A stretch of 11,094 nt of DNA from the NCBI GenBank assembly GCA_030042915.1, contig JASHYS010000208.1, positions 1 through 11,094 on the forward strand. Reading direction: 5' to 3'. Both the position numbers and the translations under genes were made by a program. Under the pieces are notes generated by a model. The model was given only the letters and a program-made list of their open reading frames with translations. It did no database searches and was not told where the DNA came from. Source of the stretch: Acidobacteriaceae bacterium (GTDB lineage: Bacteria > Acidobacteriota > Terriglobia > Terriglobales > Acidobacteriaceae). Shown here piece after piece: positions 1-7,285 of the stretch; position 1 is the first letter of the stretch; each line of letters begins with the position of its first letter.

Positions 1-26
1 CGAAAGCAGGCAAAGAGGTCGGACCA

Positions 27-40
27 GAAGTATACACTTC
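27..40. promoter_or_regulatory. Candidate operator palindrome upstream of the FadR-type regulator
   Basis: GAAGTATACACTTC is a 14-base near-palindrome in which six of seven base pairs match (arms GAAGT and ACTTC). It contains the core GTATAC, which is also the core of the ExuR/UxuR hexuronate operators of enterobacteria (GGTATACC). It lies about 130 bases before the start of a GntR/FadR-family regulator in a galacturonate-polymer locus, so an autoregulatory site is plausible. It could equally belong to a gene left of the window, or be chance. Confidence 0.35.
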
Positions 41-77
41 CTTGCTGTGCGCCGTCGGTGTTTCGCTGCTTTCTCTC

Positions 78-91
78 AACTGGTCCAAGTT
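78..91. promoter_or_regulatory. FadR-like half-site / imperfect palindrome
   Basis: AACTGGTCCAAGTT has arms AACT and AGTT, and five of seven positions are symmetric. Its left half, AACTGGTC, matches the left half of the E. coli FadR operator (TGGTCNGACCA core); the right half does not. It sits immediately before the candidate -35 of the regulator gene, where a bound repressor could block transcription. A similar AACTGGTCAGG occurs inside the receptor gene around 2543-2553, so the half-site alone is weak evidence. Confidence 0.3.
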
Positions 92-92
92 T

Positions 93-122
93 TTCAATTC
101 AAACCCGCTTTTCAGTGATAAT
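93..122 (+). promoter_or_regulatory. Possible sigma70-type promoter of the regulator gene
   Basis: A good -10 hexamer, GATAAT (117-122), lies 18 bases after a poor -35, TTCAAT (93-98). The region is AT-rich against a GC-rich background. The predicted start would be near 129, giving a leader of about 40 bases before the ATG at 170. The weak -35 fits a low-level or regulated promoter, but the call rests mainly on the -10. Confidence 0.35.
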
Positions 123-169
123 CTCGCTTTGATCCTGATTTTTAAGGATCGAAAGAGGGTCCCGATCCT

Positions 170-934
170 ATGGCGCGCGTCAGGCAAGACGATCCAAATA
201 CCCATCGCACCATGCAGGTGGTTAACCACATCCGTTCCATGATCGAAAATGGAACCTTGCAACCGGGCGACAAAATCCCTCCTGAACGCGAGTTCGCGCG
301 CTCGCTCAAAATCAGCCGCGCCAGCCTTCGCACCGGGATTGGCTACCTGGCGGCCATGGGCGTGATGAAGATCCGGCACGGCGTGGGAACCTTTGTCGCC
401 GACGGCCCTCCCGAATTCGGCAAAGCCTCATTGAGCCTGATCGGCGCCCTCCACGGTTTCCAGTCCTGGCAGATGTTTGAGGCTCGTATCATCCTCGAGA
501 GTCACCTGGCCGCCCTGGCCGCCGACCGCGGCAAGGCCGAGCACCACACGGCGCTGGCCGAGGAAGTGGCGGAGATGTTCGCCGCCATGAATAATCCGCC
601 CGACTATCTCATTCACGACCTCACCTTCCATCGCGTGATTTCCCAGGCCTCGGGCAATCCCATCCTGGCGGCCATCATCGAGACCATTACATCGGCGCTT
701 TACGACAGCCGCCGCAAAACCGTGGAACGCTCCACCGACCTGCGCGAATCTGCCGAGATGCATCGCAAAATCTACCGCGCCATCCGCGCCCACAACGCCA
801 AGGAAGCCCATAACCTGATGGAGCAGCATCTGCGCATGGCGCAGGTGGCGCAGGGCATGGAACGTCCCACCGAGCGCCGTGGTTCGCCGCCCTTATCCAA
901 AGCCAGGCGAGTCTCCGCTGCACCGGCCGCCTAA
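170..934 (+). CDS. GntR-family transcriptional regulator, FadR subfamily (FCD domain)
   Basis: This is a cytoplasmic DNA-binding regulator of 254 residues, a normal length for the FadR subfamily. Residues about 14-77 form the GntR winged helix: the PGDKIPPEREFA segment, then a recognition helix (SRASLRTGIGYL) and the wing RHGVGTFVAD. Residues about 100-226 form the FCD ligand-binding domain. Asp150, His154, His198 and His220 fit the D-x3-H...H...H metal-binding pattern of FCD proteins. The last 25 residues are a basic, Pro/Ala-rich tail. The ATG at 170 is chosen because AGAGGG (154-159) is a Shine-Dalgarno 10 bases upstream. Relatives such as UxuR and ExuR sense hexuronates, and the neighbours here are pectin genes, so a uronate-type effector is likely but inferred. 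Fold and family are clear; the effector is not visible. Confidence 0.93.
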   Translation: MARVRQDDPNTHRTMQVVNHIRSMIENGTLQPGDKIPPEREFARSLKISRASLRTGIGYLAAMGVMKIRHGVGTFVADGPPEFGKASLSLIGALHGFQSWQMFEARIILESHLAALAADRGKAEHHTALAEEVAEMFAAMNNPPDYLIHDLTFHRVISQASGNPILAAIIETITSALYDSRRKTVERSTDLRESAEMHRKIYRAIRAHNAKEAHNLMEQHLRMAQVAQGMERPTERRGSPPLSKARRVSAAPAA

Positions 935-939
935 CCCTC

Positions 940-969
940 GAGTGCCCACTCTATCCTTTTCGTTTTCTT
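940..969 (+). terminator. Weak candidate intrinsic terminator after the regulator
   Basis: Six bases after the regulator stop, GAGT and ACTC form a 4-base stem around a GCCC loop (940-951). A T-rich stretch containing two TTTT runs follows. The stem is short for an efficient terminator, so it may only attenuate. The receptor downstream has its own promoter, which agrees with a transcript boundary here. Confidence 0.3.
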
Positions 970-1096
970 GCGACTGGAGCAAACAGCCAGAGCCAAAGGT
1001 CTGACCTGCTCAGCGGGCGTCCGACTTCGTCGCTCTGCATTTGGCCAGCGGGTCAGTTCGGGCGACCAAAGAAATCAAAGCTTTGAGACAGTGCGT

Positions 1097-1125
1097 TTGA
1101 CACGTGCGTGCCCGCTCTATACACT
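1097..1125 (+). promoter_or_regulatory. Sigma70-type promoter of the TonB-dependent receptor gene
   Basis: A perfect -35, TTGACA (1097-1102), is followed after 17 bases by TACACT (1120-1125), which keeps the first, second, fourth and sixth positions of TATAAT. Transcription would start near 1132 and leave a leader of about 100 bases before the ATG at 1232. This position excludes the upstream in-frame TTG at 968 as the translation start. The -10 overlaps TATACACT (1118-1125), the same eight bases found in the palindrome at 27-40, so a common regulator could act here. Confidence 0.6.
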
Positions 1126-1166
1126 GTTTCCGCTCCTCGCCGCGGTCGGACCACTACACGAAAACA

Positions 1167-1197
1167 CCGCAGCAAGCCGGATACGGCTGAGGTGCGG
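1167..1197 (+). promoter_or_regulatory. Leader hairpin in the receptor 5' untranslated region
   Basis: CCGCA (1167-1171) pairs with TGCGG (1193-1197), and inside it AGCCG (1175-1179) pairs with CGGCT (1184-1188) around a GATA loop. A small asymmetric internal loop separates the two helices. The structure falls within the predicted leader and ends about 20 bases before the ribosome binding site. It matches no riboswitch class I recognise. It could be a transcript-stability or regulatory element, or incidental in GC-rich DNA. Confidence 0.35.
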
Positions 1198-1218
1198 AGC
1201 AGTCGCAGAACCCATTTT

Positions 1219-1223
1219 GGAGG
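1219..1223 (+). promoter_or_regulatory. Ribosome binding site that fixes the receptor start
   Basis: GGAGG lies 8 bases before the ATG at 1232, a near-ideal Shine-Dalgarno match. It decides the start: the frame is open back to a TTG at 968, but that extension of 88 residues lies upstream of the promoter, has no comparable site, and would bury the signal peptide. Confidence 0.8.
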
Positions 1224-1231
1224 CAGGAACC

Positions 1232-4200
1232 ATGGAACCAGTCGCAGTTCGGAGCATTTTTGCGTCCAGCCGGGATAAACACTCCAGCCATCGCACCTTT
1301 CTGCTTTTCACCGCTTTCAGTTGCCTTACGCTGCTGCTTGCAGTCATACTCGCGCCCCTCGCGGCTCGCGCGCAGTTGGCCGGAACGGGCACCATTGAGG
1401 GAACCATTGCCGATCCTTCCGGAGCCGTAATCGGCGGCGCGAGAATTGAAGCCCAAAACCTGGCCACCGGAGTCGTCACCGTCCGCACCAGCACCGGAAG
1501 CGGCCTCTACAGCCTGTCGCCTCTCGACGTGGGCGACTACAGAGTAACCGTCTCCGCTGAGGGTTTTGAAAAGCTGGTGCGCACCAACATCCACGTTGAC
1601 GGCATGCAGGTGCTGGCCCTCGATCTGACGTTGCAGATTGGGGCCGCAACGACCACCGTAACCGTGAACACCACCCAGCCCTCTCTGGAAAAAGACGATG
1701 CGACGTTGGGCGGGCTGATGGAAAACGACATGTATCAGTCGCTCCCGCTTGAGATGGGTGCTTTTGGCAATCCCGATCAGCGGCGCGTTACGGACTTCGC
1801 CGCGCTCATGCCCGGTGTTTCGGGCAACGAAACCAGCGCCAACGCCACCGACGCGGCCATGGTAGTGGAAGGCAATGCCTCGGCCACCGAAATGTATATC
1901 GAAGGCATTCCCTTTACCGCTGCCGGCGGACAGGGTGATCCCCGCGCCATCTGGCCGGCTTTCGGCGTGGAAACCGTCGATCAGTTCCAGCTGAAGACCA
2001 CGGCCTATTCCGCTGAATACCAGGGCCTGGGCGTCGAAAACTTCACCATCAAGTCCGGAACCAATCAGATTCATGGCACAGTCTACGAAATCGATCGCAA
2101 CACGGTCTTCAACTCCTGGGGCTTCATTCCTCCCATCAGCGCGGCCACGGGGGCGCCCTTCAAACCGCCGCTGCACATGAACGAATATGGCGTCAATGCC
2201 GGCGGACCGATATGGCGCGACAAGATCTTCTTGTTTGCCGCCTTCAGTGGCTACCGTTATGCCACCATCACCAACCCCGACTACAACACCTACCCAACGG
2301 CGCTCGAGATGAGCGGCAATTTCGCAGCCAACAACATCAACATTTACGATCCCACCCAGCAAACCTGCTCGTCAAGCAGCAGTTGCACGCGCCCGCAATT
2401 CGTGTACAACGGCGTGAACAACGTCATCCCGCCGGGTGAAATCTCTCCCATCGCCAAGGCCATTGAGCAGTTTGTCCCCACTACGCTCACCAACAGCAAT
2501 CTCACCAACAACTATCTTGGCTCCTACGCTTACGGCCTCAGCAACTGGTCAGGCAGCACGCGCCTCGATGCCCACCTCACCAACAAGAACTCTGTCACTC
2601 TGCTGCTGGCAACGGGACGCCAGGGCCTGGTGGGCCCCTCAAGCCAGACCACCAACGTGGGCCCCTTCCCTTATCGCGATTCAAAGTATTACCGGCCCAT
2701 CACGCATGTCGGAATCTTTGAAGACACCTACTTGATCACGCAGAATTTCGTAAACCAGTTCAAGTACGGCGCTTCGCAATATCACTCGCCCGATTTCGAT
2801 CCTACCCAGGGCGTGACCGCCTGGGAGGCAACCACTTTGGGCATCAAAGGACTGCCCGCCGCCGGCCAGGCGGCCCTCAGTTTTCCTGAGGAATCGTTCA
2901 GCGGCACCGACGCGCCCTCACAGTGGGGAACGCAGAACGGCTATCAGGGCAATACCGACAGCCTGAACCTGGTGGACAACCTGCAATGGGTCCGCGGCAA
3001 GCATTCGGTGTCGTTTGGCGGCCAGTTGCAATGGCTTGAATACAACTACATCTACTCCTTCGGCGGCTCCAGCCCTGTCACCCTGAAGTACTCGACCAAC
3101 GAGACCGGGCAGCTGAATAACAAGACTTCCATCACCTCCGGCACCGGGCTGTCGTTTGCCAGCTTCCTGCTGGGCGCCGTTGACTCTGCCAGCTACACCT
3201 CCTACGCAGCGCAGGAAACCGGCTCACGCTTCCGTCCTTTCGCCTTGTATGTGAATGACGACTACAAGATGAACACCAAGCTCACCTTGAACCTGGGCGT
3301 GCGCTGGGATGTGATGCCGTCGTTCCGCGAGGCCGAGGACCGTTGGAGCTTCCTGAATCCCGCCGGAATCAATCCCATCACAGGCTCTCCCGGCACCCTG
3401 GAGTTCGCGGGAAAGTTCAACAACGGTTGTAATTGCGCAACCCCTGTGCCCACGTATTTCGGCCAAGCCGAGCCTCGCCTCGGAGTCGCCTACGCGCTCG
3501 ACAACAAAACTGTCATTCGCGCCTCGTACGGCGTGTATTACACGCATGGCGGCGGAGTGGGCGGCAGCTCCAACTCGCAGCCCACCACCACGCTGGAACT
3601 GGGCTACGCGTACGCGCCCGGACCCTCCAGCCCGGCCGATGCGCTTCCGGCGTTCTATCTGAACGGCAGCTCCTACTTCACCGGACCCACCACCGTGAAC
3701 GGCTACACCGACGACCCCACCAGCGTCACCTTCGGGGGCACCGGCTATGCCCCCGTTACGCCGCCCATCTTCGATCCTGGTTATGGAACTTATTACTCCA
3801 CCGCAGCTACCGTGCCGGATAAACTTTCCACCACCCTGGGGTATATCGACAAGCACTACGCAGCCCGTGCGCCCCAGTTTCCAAGCTGGTCGTTCGGCTT
3901 CCAGCGCTTGCTCACCAACTCCATCACGGCCACGGTTAGCTACGTCGGCAACGAGGGACACTTCCTCTACGCCAGCGGCGCACGCGGCCTGTATAACAAT
4001 CAGGTCAACCCCAGCTACCTGACTCTGGGCAATACGCTGGGCGCTACCGCCACCGCCTCCAACATGCCTTCCGGCTCCTTGCCCTACACGACGTTTAACA
4101 ATACGGTCGGGCAGGCCCTGAAGCCGTACCCGCAGTACAACGGCGTCTCCGATGTCTTCGGAGCGGTGAGCAACTCCGATTACAACGCTTTGCAAGTCTC

Positions 4201-5023
4201 CATCGTGGGCCGGCCCAACCACGGCCTCGGCTTTATGTTGAACTACACGTTCAGCAAGAGTTTCGACGACGCCGGCACCTTCCGCACCGGCTATGCCATC
4301 CCAGCCGGCGCACTGGCTAATCACCCCTCGGCGGCGGTGCCGCTCGATCGCATCGACCGCTCACTCAGCGTCTTTGATATCCCGCAGAACATCTCCGGCA
4401 CCAGCACCTATGACCTGCCCTTTGGCAAAGGCCATATCGGCGGCGACAACATGATTGTGCGGGCAGTGGCGGGCGGATGGAGGCTCTCCGATGTCTTCAC
4501 CTTCATCTCGGGCAATCCGCTGGTGATCACCAGCAGCACCTGTTCAGGCGTGGTTGGCCAGGGCACTTGCATGCCCGCCGCCAACACCAGCTTCTCGGGC
4601 TCCATCATGCCCAACGGGAAATGGGGCCATGGCGCCACCGCAGCCAATCTTGCAACCATCCAATACGTCAACTCCTCTGCTTTCGTGCAAACCGGATCTC
4701 TCTCCGATGAGTATGTCCTCGGCGACGTTGCACGCACGGCGCCCTTCGGCCTCCGCGGTGCCAGCAACTACGACATTGACGGCAGCTTGCGCCGCACCTT
4801 CCCGTTGACCAAGGACGAGCGGGTGCAGTTTGTGTTTGAGGCCAACGTCTTCAACGCCGTCAATCACGTCTGGTTCGGCAGTACGTCGAGCGATACCAAC
4901 GCCGGCAGCGGCACCCTCGGCGAAAGCATTACGGGCACCAACAGTCCGGCTCCATTTGGCACGGTCTCAAGCCAGACCAACAACCCGCGCCAGTGGCAGT
5001 TTGCCGGCCACATCAACTTCTAA
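1232..5023 (+). CDS. TonB-dependent receptor with N-terminal carboxypeptidase-regulatory-like domain (Oar-like)
   Basis: This is an outer-membrane, energy-coupled import channel of 1263 residues. Residues 1-47 are a long signal peptide (basic start, hydrophobic core at about 22-42, cleavage after AARA before Gln48). Residues about 52-135 form a CarboxypepD_reg-like beta-sandwich (GTIEGTIADPSGAVIGGA, then GDYRVTVSAEGF). About 150-280 is the plug, with VEGNASATEMYIEGIPF and the FTIKSGTNQIHGTVYE boundary. The rest is a large Tyr/Asn/Gly-rich beta barrel ending in Phe1263, the usual aromatic C-terminus for barrel assembly. Cys379 and Cys385 flank a Ser5 run in an extracellular-type loop and could form a disulfide. 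The gene has its own promoter and terminator. No SusD-like lipoprotein follows, unlike Bacteroidota systems. Pectin-derived oligomers are the likely cargo from the neighbours only. Confidence 0.93.
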   Translation: MEPVAVRSIFASSRDKHSSHRTFLLFTAFSCLTLLLAVILAPLAARAQLAGTGTIEGTIADPSGAVIGGARIEAQNLATGVVTVRTSTGSGLYSLSPLDVGDYRVTVSAEGFEKLVRTNIHVDGMQVLALDLTLQIGAATTTVTVNTTQPSLEKDDATLGGLMENDMYQSLPLEMGAFGNPDQRRVTDFAALMPGVSGNETSANATDAAMVVEGNASATEMYIEGIPFTAAGGQGDPRAIWPAFGVETVDQFQLKTTAYSAEYQGLGVENFTIKSGTNQIHGTVYEIDRNTVFNSWGFIPPISAATGAPFKPPLHMNEYGVNAGGPIWRDKIFLFAAFSGYRYATITNPDYNTYPTALEMSGNFAANNINIYDPTQQTCSSSSSCTRPQFVYNGVNNVIPPGEISPIAKAIEQFVPTTLTNSNLTNNYLGSYAYGLSNWSGSTRLDAHLTNKNSVTLLLATGRQGLVGPSSQTTNVGPFPYRDSKYYRPITHVGIFEDTYLITQNFVNQFKYGASQYHSPDFDPTQGVTAWEATTLGIKGLPAAGQAALSFPEESFSGTDAPSQWGTQNGYQGNTDSLNLVDNLQWVRGKHSVSFGGQLQWLEYNYIYSFGGSSPVTLKYSTNETGQLNNKTSITSGTGLSFASFLLGAVDSASYTSYAAQETGSRFRPFALYVNDDYKMNTKLTLNLGVRWDVMPSFREAEDRWSFLNPAGINPITGSPGTLEFAGKFNNGCNCATPVPTYFGQAEPRLGVAYALDNKTVIRASYGVYYTHGGGVGGSSNSQPTTTLELGYAYAPGPSSPADALPAFYLNGSSYFTGPTTVNGYTDDPTSVTFGGTGYAPVTPPIFDPGYGTYYSTAATVPDKLSTTLGYIDKHYAARAPQFPSWSFGFQRLLTNSITATVSYVGNEGHFLYASGARGLYNNQVNPSYLTLGNTLGATATASNMPSGSLPYTTFNNTVGQALKPYPQYNGVSDVFGAVSNSDYNALQVSIVGRPNHGLGFMLNYTFSKSFDDAGTFRTGYAIPAGALANHPSAAVPLDRIDRSLSVFDIPQNISGTSTYDLPFGKGHIGGDNMIVRAVAGGWRLSDVFTFISGNPLVITSSTCSGVVGQGTCMPAANTSFSGSIMPNGKWGHGATAANLATIQYVNSSAFVQTGSLSDEYVLGDVARTAPFGLRGASNYDIDGSLRRTFPLTKDERVQFVFEANVFNAVNHVWFGSTSSDTNAGSGTLGESITGTNSPAPFGTVSSQTNNPRQWQFAGHINF

Positions 5024-5063
5024 AACCACCGCTTGATCATCTTCAACCCGCTTTCCCACATAA

Positions 5064-5094
5064 GGTGCTGCCGGTCCTCCGGCAGCGCCCTTTT
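5064..5094 (+). terminator. Rho-independent terminator of the receptor gene
   Basis: GCTGCCGG (5067-5074) and CCGGCAGC (5079-5086) form a perfect 8-base stem around a TCCT loop. One wobble and two more GC pairs extend it to 11. After one C comes TTTT (5091-5094) and then ATT. It lies 40 bases after the receptor stop and before the next promoter, so it separates the receptor from the enzyme genes. Confidence 0.85.
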
Positions 5095-5122
5095 ATTGAC
5101 CGCATTCCCATCGAAGCGAAAT

Positions 5123-5152
5123 TTGTCGTCACCGCACCGCTCTGCGTATAGT
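5123..5152 (+). promoter_or_regulatory. Sigma70-type promoter of the GH105 gene
   Basis: TTGTCG (5123-5128, four of six -35 positions) and TATAGT (5147-5152, five of six -10 positions) are 18 bases apart. Transcription would start near 5159, 27 bases before the ATG at 5186. The -10 region contains GTATAG, whose complement CTATAC also occurs at the receptor -10 (1117-1122). The position just downstream of a strong terminator supports an independent promoter. Confidence 0.55.
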
Positions 5153-5185
5153 GGCTTCGGCGCGAAGGCGCATTGAGAAACTCAC

Positions 5186-7165
5186 ATGAAACCGAATCGC
5201 GGCTTCGTCGTTCTGGCTCTTGCCGCAACTCTCGGCGTGCCCGCGGCCGGCCGCGCCGCCAACGCCCCCTGGTCGCAACGCGCCGCCGACGCCGCCATCG
5301 CCCGCTGGCCCGACGGCCGCCTCTCGCTCACACCCACCTGGAACTACGATCTCGGCACCCTCCTCGACGGTATGGACGCCGCCTGGCTCTCCACCGTCGA
5401 TCCCCGCTACTTCAACTACATCAAAGCTTCGGTCGATGCGCTCCTCGCACCTGACGGTTCCATCCCCACGCTTAAGCCTGAGGAGCATCAGCTCGACAAC
5501 ATCCTCCTCGGACGCCAGCTTCTCTTTCTCTACGGCGTCACGCTCGACAAGCGCTACCTGAACGCCGCAACCTTTCTCTGGAACCAGCTCGCCCAGCAAC
5601 CTCGCAACGCGGAGGGAGGCTACTGGCACAAGCAGCGCTATCCCAACCAGATGTGGCTCGACGGCCTCTACATGGCCGAGCCTTTCCGCGCGCAATACGC
5701 GGCCCTCTCGCATCATCCTGAGGAATTCGCCGACATCGCGCATCAATTCGTCCTGATGGACGAGCACGCGCGCGACCCCAAGACCGGCCTGCTCTATCAC
5801 GGCTGGGACGCGTCGAAGCAGGAGCGCTGGGCCAACCAGCAAACCGGCGACTCTTCGCAATTCTGGGCGCGCGGCGTGGGCTGGTACATGATGGCCCTCG
5901 TCGATACGCTCGACTACTACCCTGAGGACGACCCCGGCCGCGCGAAACTGCTCTATATTTTCCGGCGAGAAGCTGCCGCCATCGCGCGCTTCCAGGACAA
6001 GAAGACCGGCCTCTGGTACACCATGATGAACAAGCCCGGTGAGAAGGGAAATTACTTCGAGTCCTCCTCCGCCTGCATGTTTGTCTACGCTCTGGCCAAA
6101 GGCGTGCGCCGCGGTTACCTGCCCGATGATCGCCCCTACGGGTTGATGAGCGTTGCCGAGCGCGGCTACCAGGGCATCCTCGCGCATTTCGTCCAGGCGC
6201 AGGGCGGCGACCTTTCGCTCACCGGCACCGTGAAGGCATCCGGCCTCGGCGGCGAGCCCTATCGCGACGGCAGCTACGCCTATTACATCGGCGAGAAAGT
6301 CGTCACCAACGATCCCAAGGGCGTGGGCGCGTTTCTGCTGGCCGGCACAGAGATGGAATACGCACCGGAGTCAACGCTCGCGCGCGGCCTCACCGTCGCC
6401 GTCGATGGATGGTTCAACTCGCAGCAGCGCACTGACGCCTTCGGCCATCAGGTCTACTTCCACTACAAGTGGGATACGTGGGACAACCCCGGCTACGGGC
6501 TCTTCGGCCATCTCTTCCGCGAATTCGGCGCGCAAACCACTGAACTCGACGCCGAGCCCACCCTCGCCAACCTGAAGAGCACCGACGTTTACGTGATCGC
6601 CTCACCCGACAACCTTGACAAGAATCCCCACGCGCACTTTGCCAACGCTGAAGATGCGGCACAGCTGGCGGAATGGGTAAGGACAGGCGGCGTGCTCGTG
6701 ATCATGGAAAACGACAACTCCTTCGCCGACCTCGACCACTTCAACGTCATCTCCGATCAATTCGGCATCCACTTCAACGACTTGCTGCGCAAGCATGTCA
6801 TCGGTGCCAACTGGGACCAGGGCAGAATCGATATCGACAAGGGCCCCATCTTCCACCATCCCCACACAATTTTCGTGAAAGATGTTTCTACTATCTCGGT
6901 GAGCAAACCGGCGCGCTCGGTGCTTGAAGAAGACACCATGTATCTGGCCACGATCTATATGGCCACGGCCAAATACGGCAAGGGAACCGTATTCGCCATG
7001 ACCGATCCCTGGCTCTACGACGAGTACACCGACGACCGCAAGCTCCCGGCCATGTACGACAACTACGCCGCCGGCAAGGAATTTGTACGGTGGATTCTGG
7101 AGCAGGTGCCGCCGGTGCGTGAACTGGAGAAACACCGGTCAGTGTTTGAAAAGTCGCAACCCTGA
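5186..7165 (+). CDS. Secreted GH105 (YteR/YesR-like) unsaturated uronyl hydrolase with extra C-terminal domain
   Basis: The family removes the 4,5-unsaturated uronate from the non-reducing end of lyase-made pectin oligomers (rhamnogalacturonides or oligogalacturonides) by hydrating the double bond, giving 5-keto-4-deoxyuronate. The protein has 659 residues. Residues 1-25 are a signal peptide (cleavage around GRAAN), so it is periplasmic or exported. Residues about 28-395 form the (alpha/alpha)6 barrel. WLDGLYMAEPF holds Asp159, matching the YteR catalytic Asp143; LYHGWD holds His205, matching His189; WARGVGWY (227-234) and the GSYAYYIGE segment are also typical. Family members are usually about 350-400 residues. 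The additional part, about 450-655, looks like a GATase1/DUF4350-type alpha-beta domain (TDVYVIASPDN, RTGGVLVIMENDN, YGKGTVFAMTDPW), role unknown. The start has only a weak GAGA site, but gives a clean signal peptide. Substrate choice between rhamnogalacturonan and homogalacturonan fragments cannot be read from sequence. Confidence 0.92.
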   Translation: MKPNRGFVVLALAATLGVPAAGRAANAPWSQRAADAAIARWPDGRLSLTPTWNYDLGTLLDGMDAAWLSTVDPRYFNYIKASVDALLAPDGSIPTLKPEEHQLDNILLGRQLLFLYGVTLDKRYLNAATFLWNQLAQQPRNAEGGYWHKQRYPNQMWLDGLYMAEPFRAQYAALSHHPEEFADIAHQFVLMDEHARDPKTGLLYHGWDASKQERWANQQTGDSSQFWARGVGWYMMALVDTLDYYPEDDPGRAKLLYIFRREAAAIARFQDKKTGLWYTMMNKPGEKGNYFESSSACMFVYALAKGVRRGYLPDDRPYGLMSVAERGYQGILAHFVQAQGGDLSLTGTVKASGLGGEPYRDGSYAYYIGEKVVTNDPKGVGAFLLAGTEMEYAPESTLARGLTVAVDGWFNSQQRTDAFGHQVYFHYKWDTWDNPGYGLFGHLFREFGAQTTELDAEPTLANLKSTDVYVIASPDNLDKNPHAHFANAEDAAQLAEWVRTGGVLVIMENDNSFADLDHFNVISDQFGIHFNDLLRKHVIGANWDQGRIDIDKGPIFHHPHTIFVKDVSTISVSKPARSVLEEDTMYLATIYMATAKYGKGTVFAMTDPWLYDEYTDDRKLPAMYDNYAAGKEFVRWILEQVPPVRELEKHRSVFEKSQP

Positions 7166-7173
7166 GCCGATAC

Positions 7174-7198
7174 CCCACCCAAGCGGAGCTTGGACGGG
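7174..7198. repeat. Extragenic palindrome, possible REP-like element
   Basis: CCC-ac-CCAAGC-gga-GCTTGG-ac-GGG is a symmetric hairpin with a six-base perfect inner stem and a 2x2 internal loop, starting 9 bases after the GH105 stop. No T-run follows, so it is not a standard terminator. The form resembles the dispersed intergenic palindromes of acidobacterial genomes, from memory only. It occurs once in this window. It may protect the upstream mRNA 3' end or reduce read-through. Confidence 0.45.
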
Positions 7199-7244
7199 AC
7201 ACCCCGGTTGTGGTGTGTTGAGGTCCGTGATGGGTTATCGGATC

Positions 7245-7273
7245 TTGACGACCCGCAGCCTCGCGCCTTTACA
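7245..7273 (+). promoter_or_regulatory. Weak promoter candidate for the GH28-CE8 / kduI unit
   Basis: TTGACG (7245-7250) matches five of six -35 positions, but the -10 at 17 bases, TTTACA (7268-7273), matches only three. If used, it would start transcription near 7280, just before the inverted repeat at 7286-7300. The alternative is read-through from the GH105 promoter across the 193-base gap. Confidence 0.25.
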
Positions 7274-7285
7274 TGGATAGGTTCA

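Noticed and set aside
42..242. Small plus-strand frame overlapping the regulator start
   Set aside because: It runs through the candidate promoter and into the regulator in another frame, with no ribosome binding site or family resemblance.
968..1231. N-terminal extension of the receptor from a TTG at 968
   Set aside because: It would begin upstream of the best promoter (1097-1125), has no good ribosome binding site, and would put 88 residues before a clear signal peptide.
2364..2390. Ser5 run flanked by cysteines in the receptor, considered as a simple-sequence slippage tract
   Set aside because: The serine codons are mixed, so the DNA is not a simple repeat. It is better explained as an extracellular loop.
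3224..4324. Minus-strand open frame (366 codons) opposite the receptor barrel
   Set aside because: It lies wholly within the receptor gene, has no recognisable domain, and its Val/Gly/Arg/Glu-rich composition is typical of a shadow frame. The same applies to the minus-strand frames at 1154-2362 and 5129-6187.
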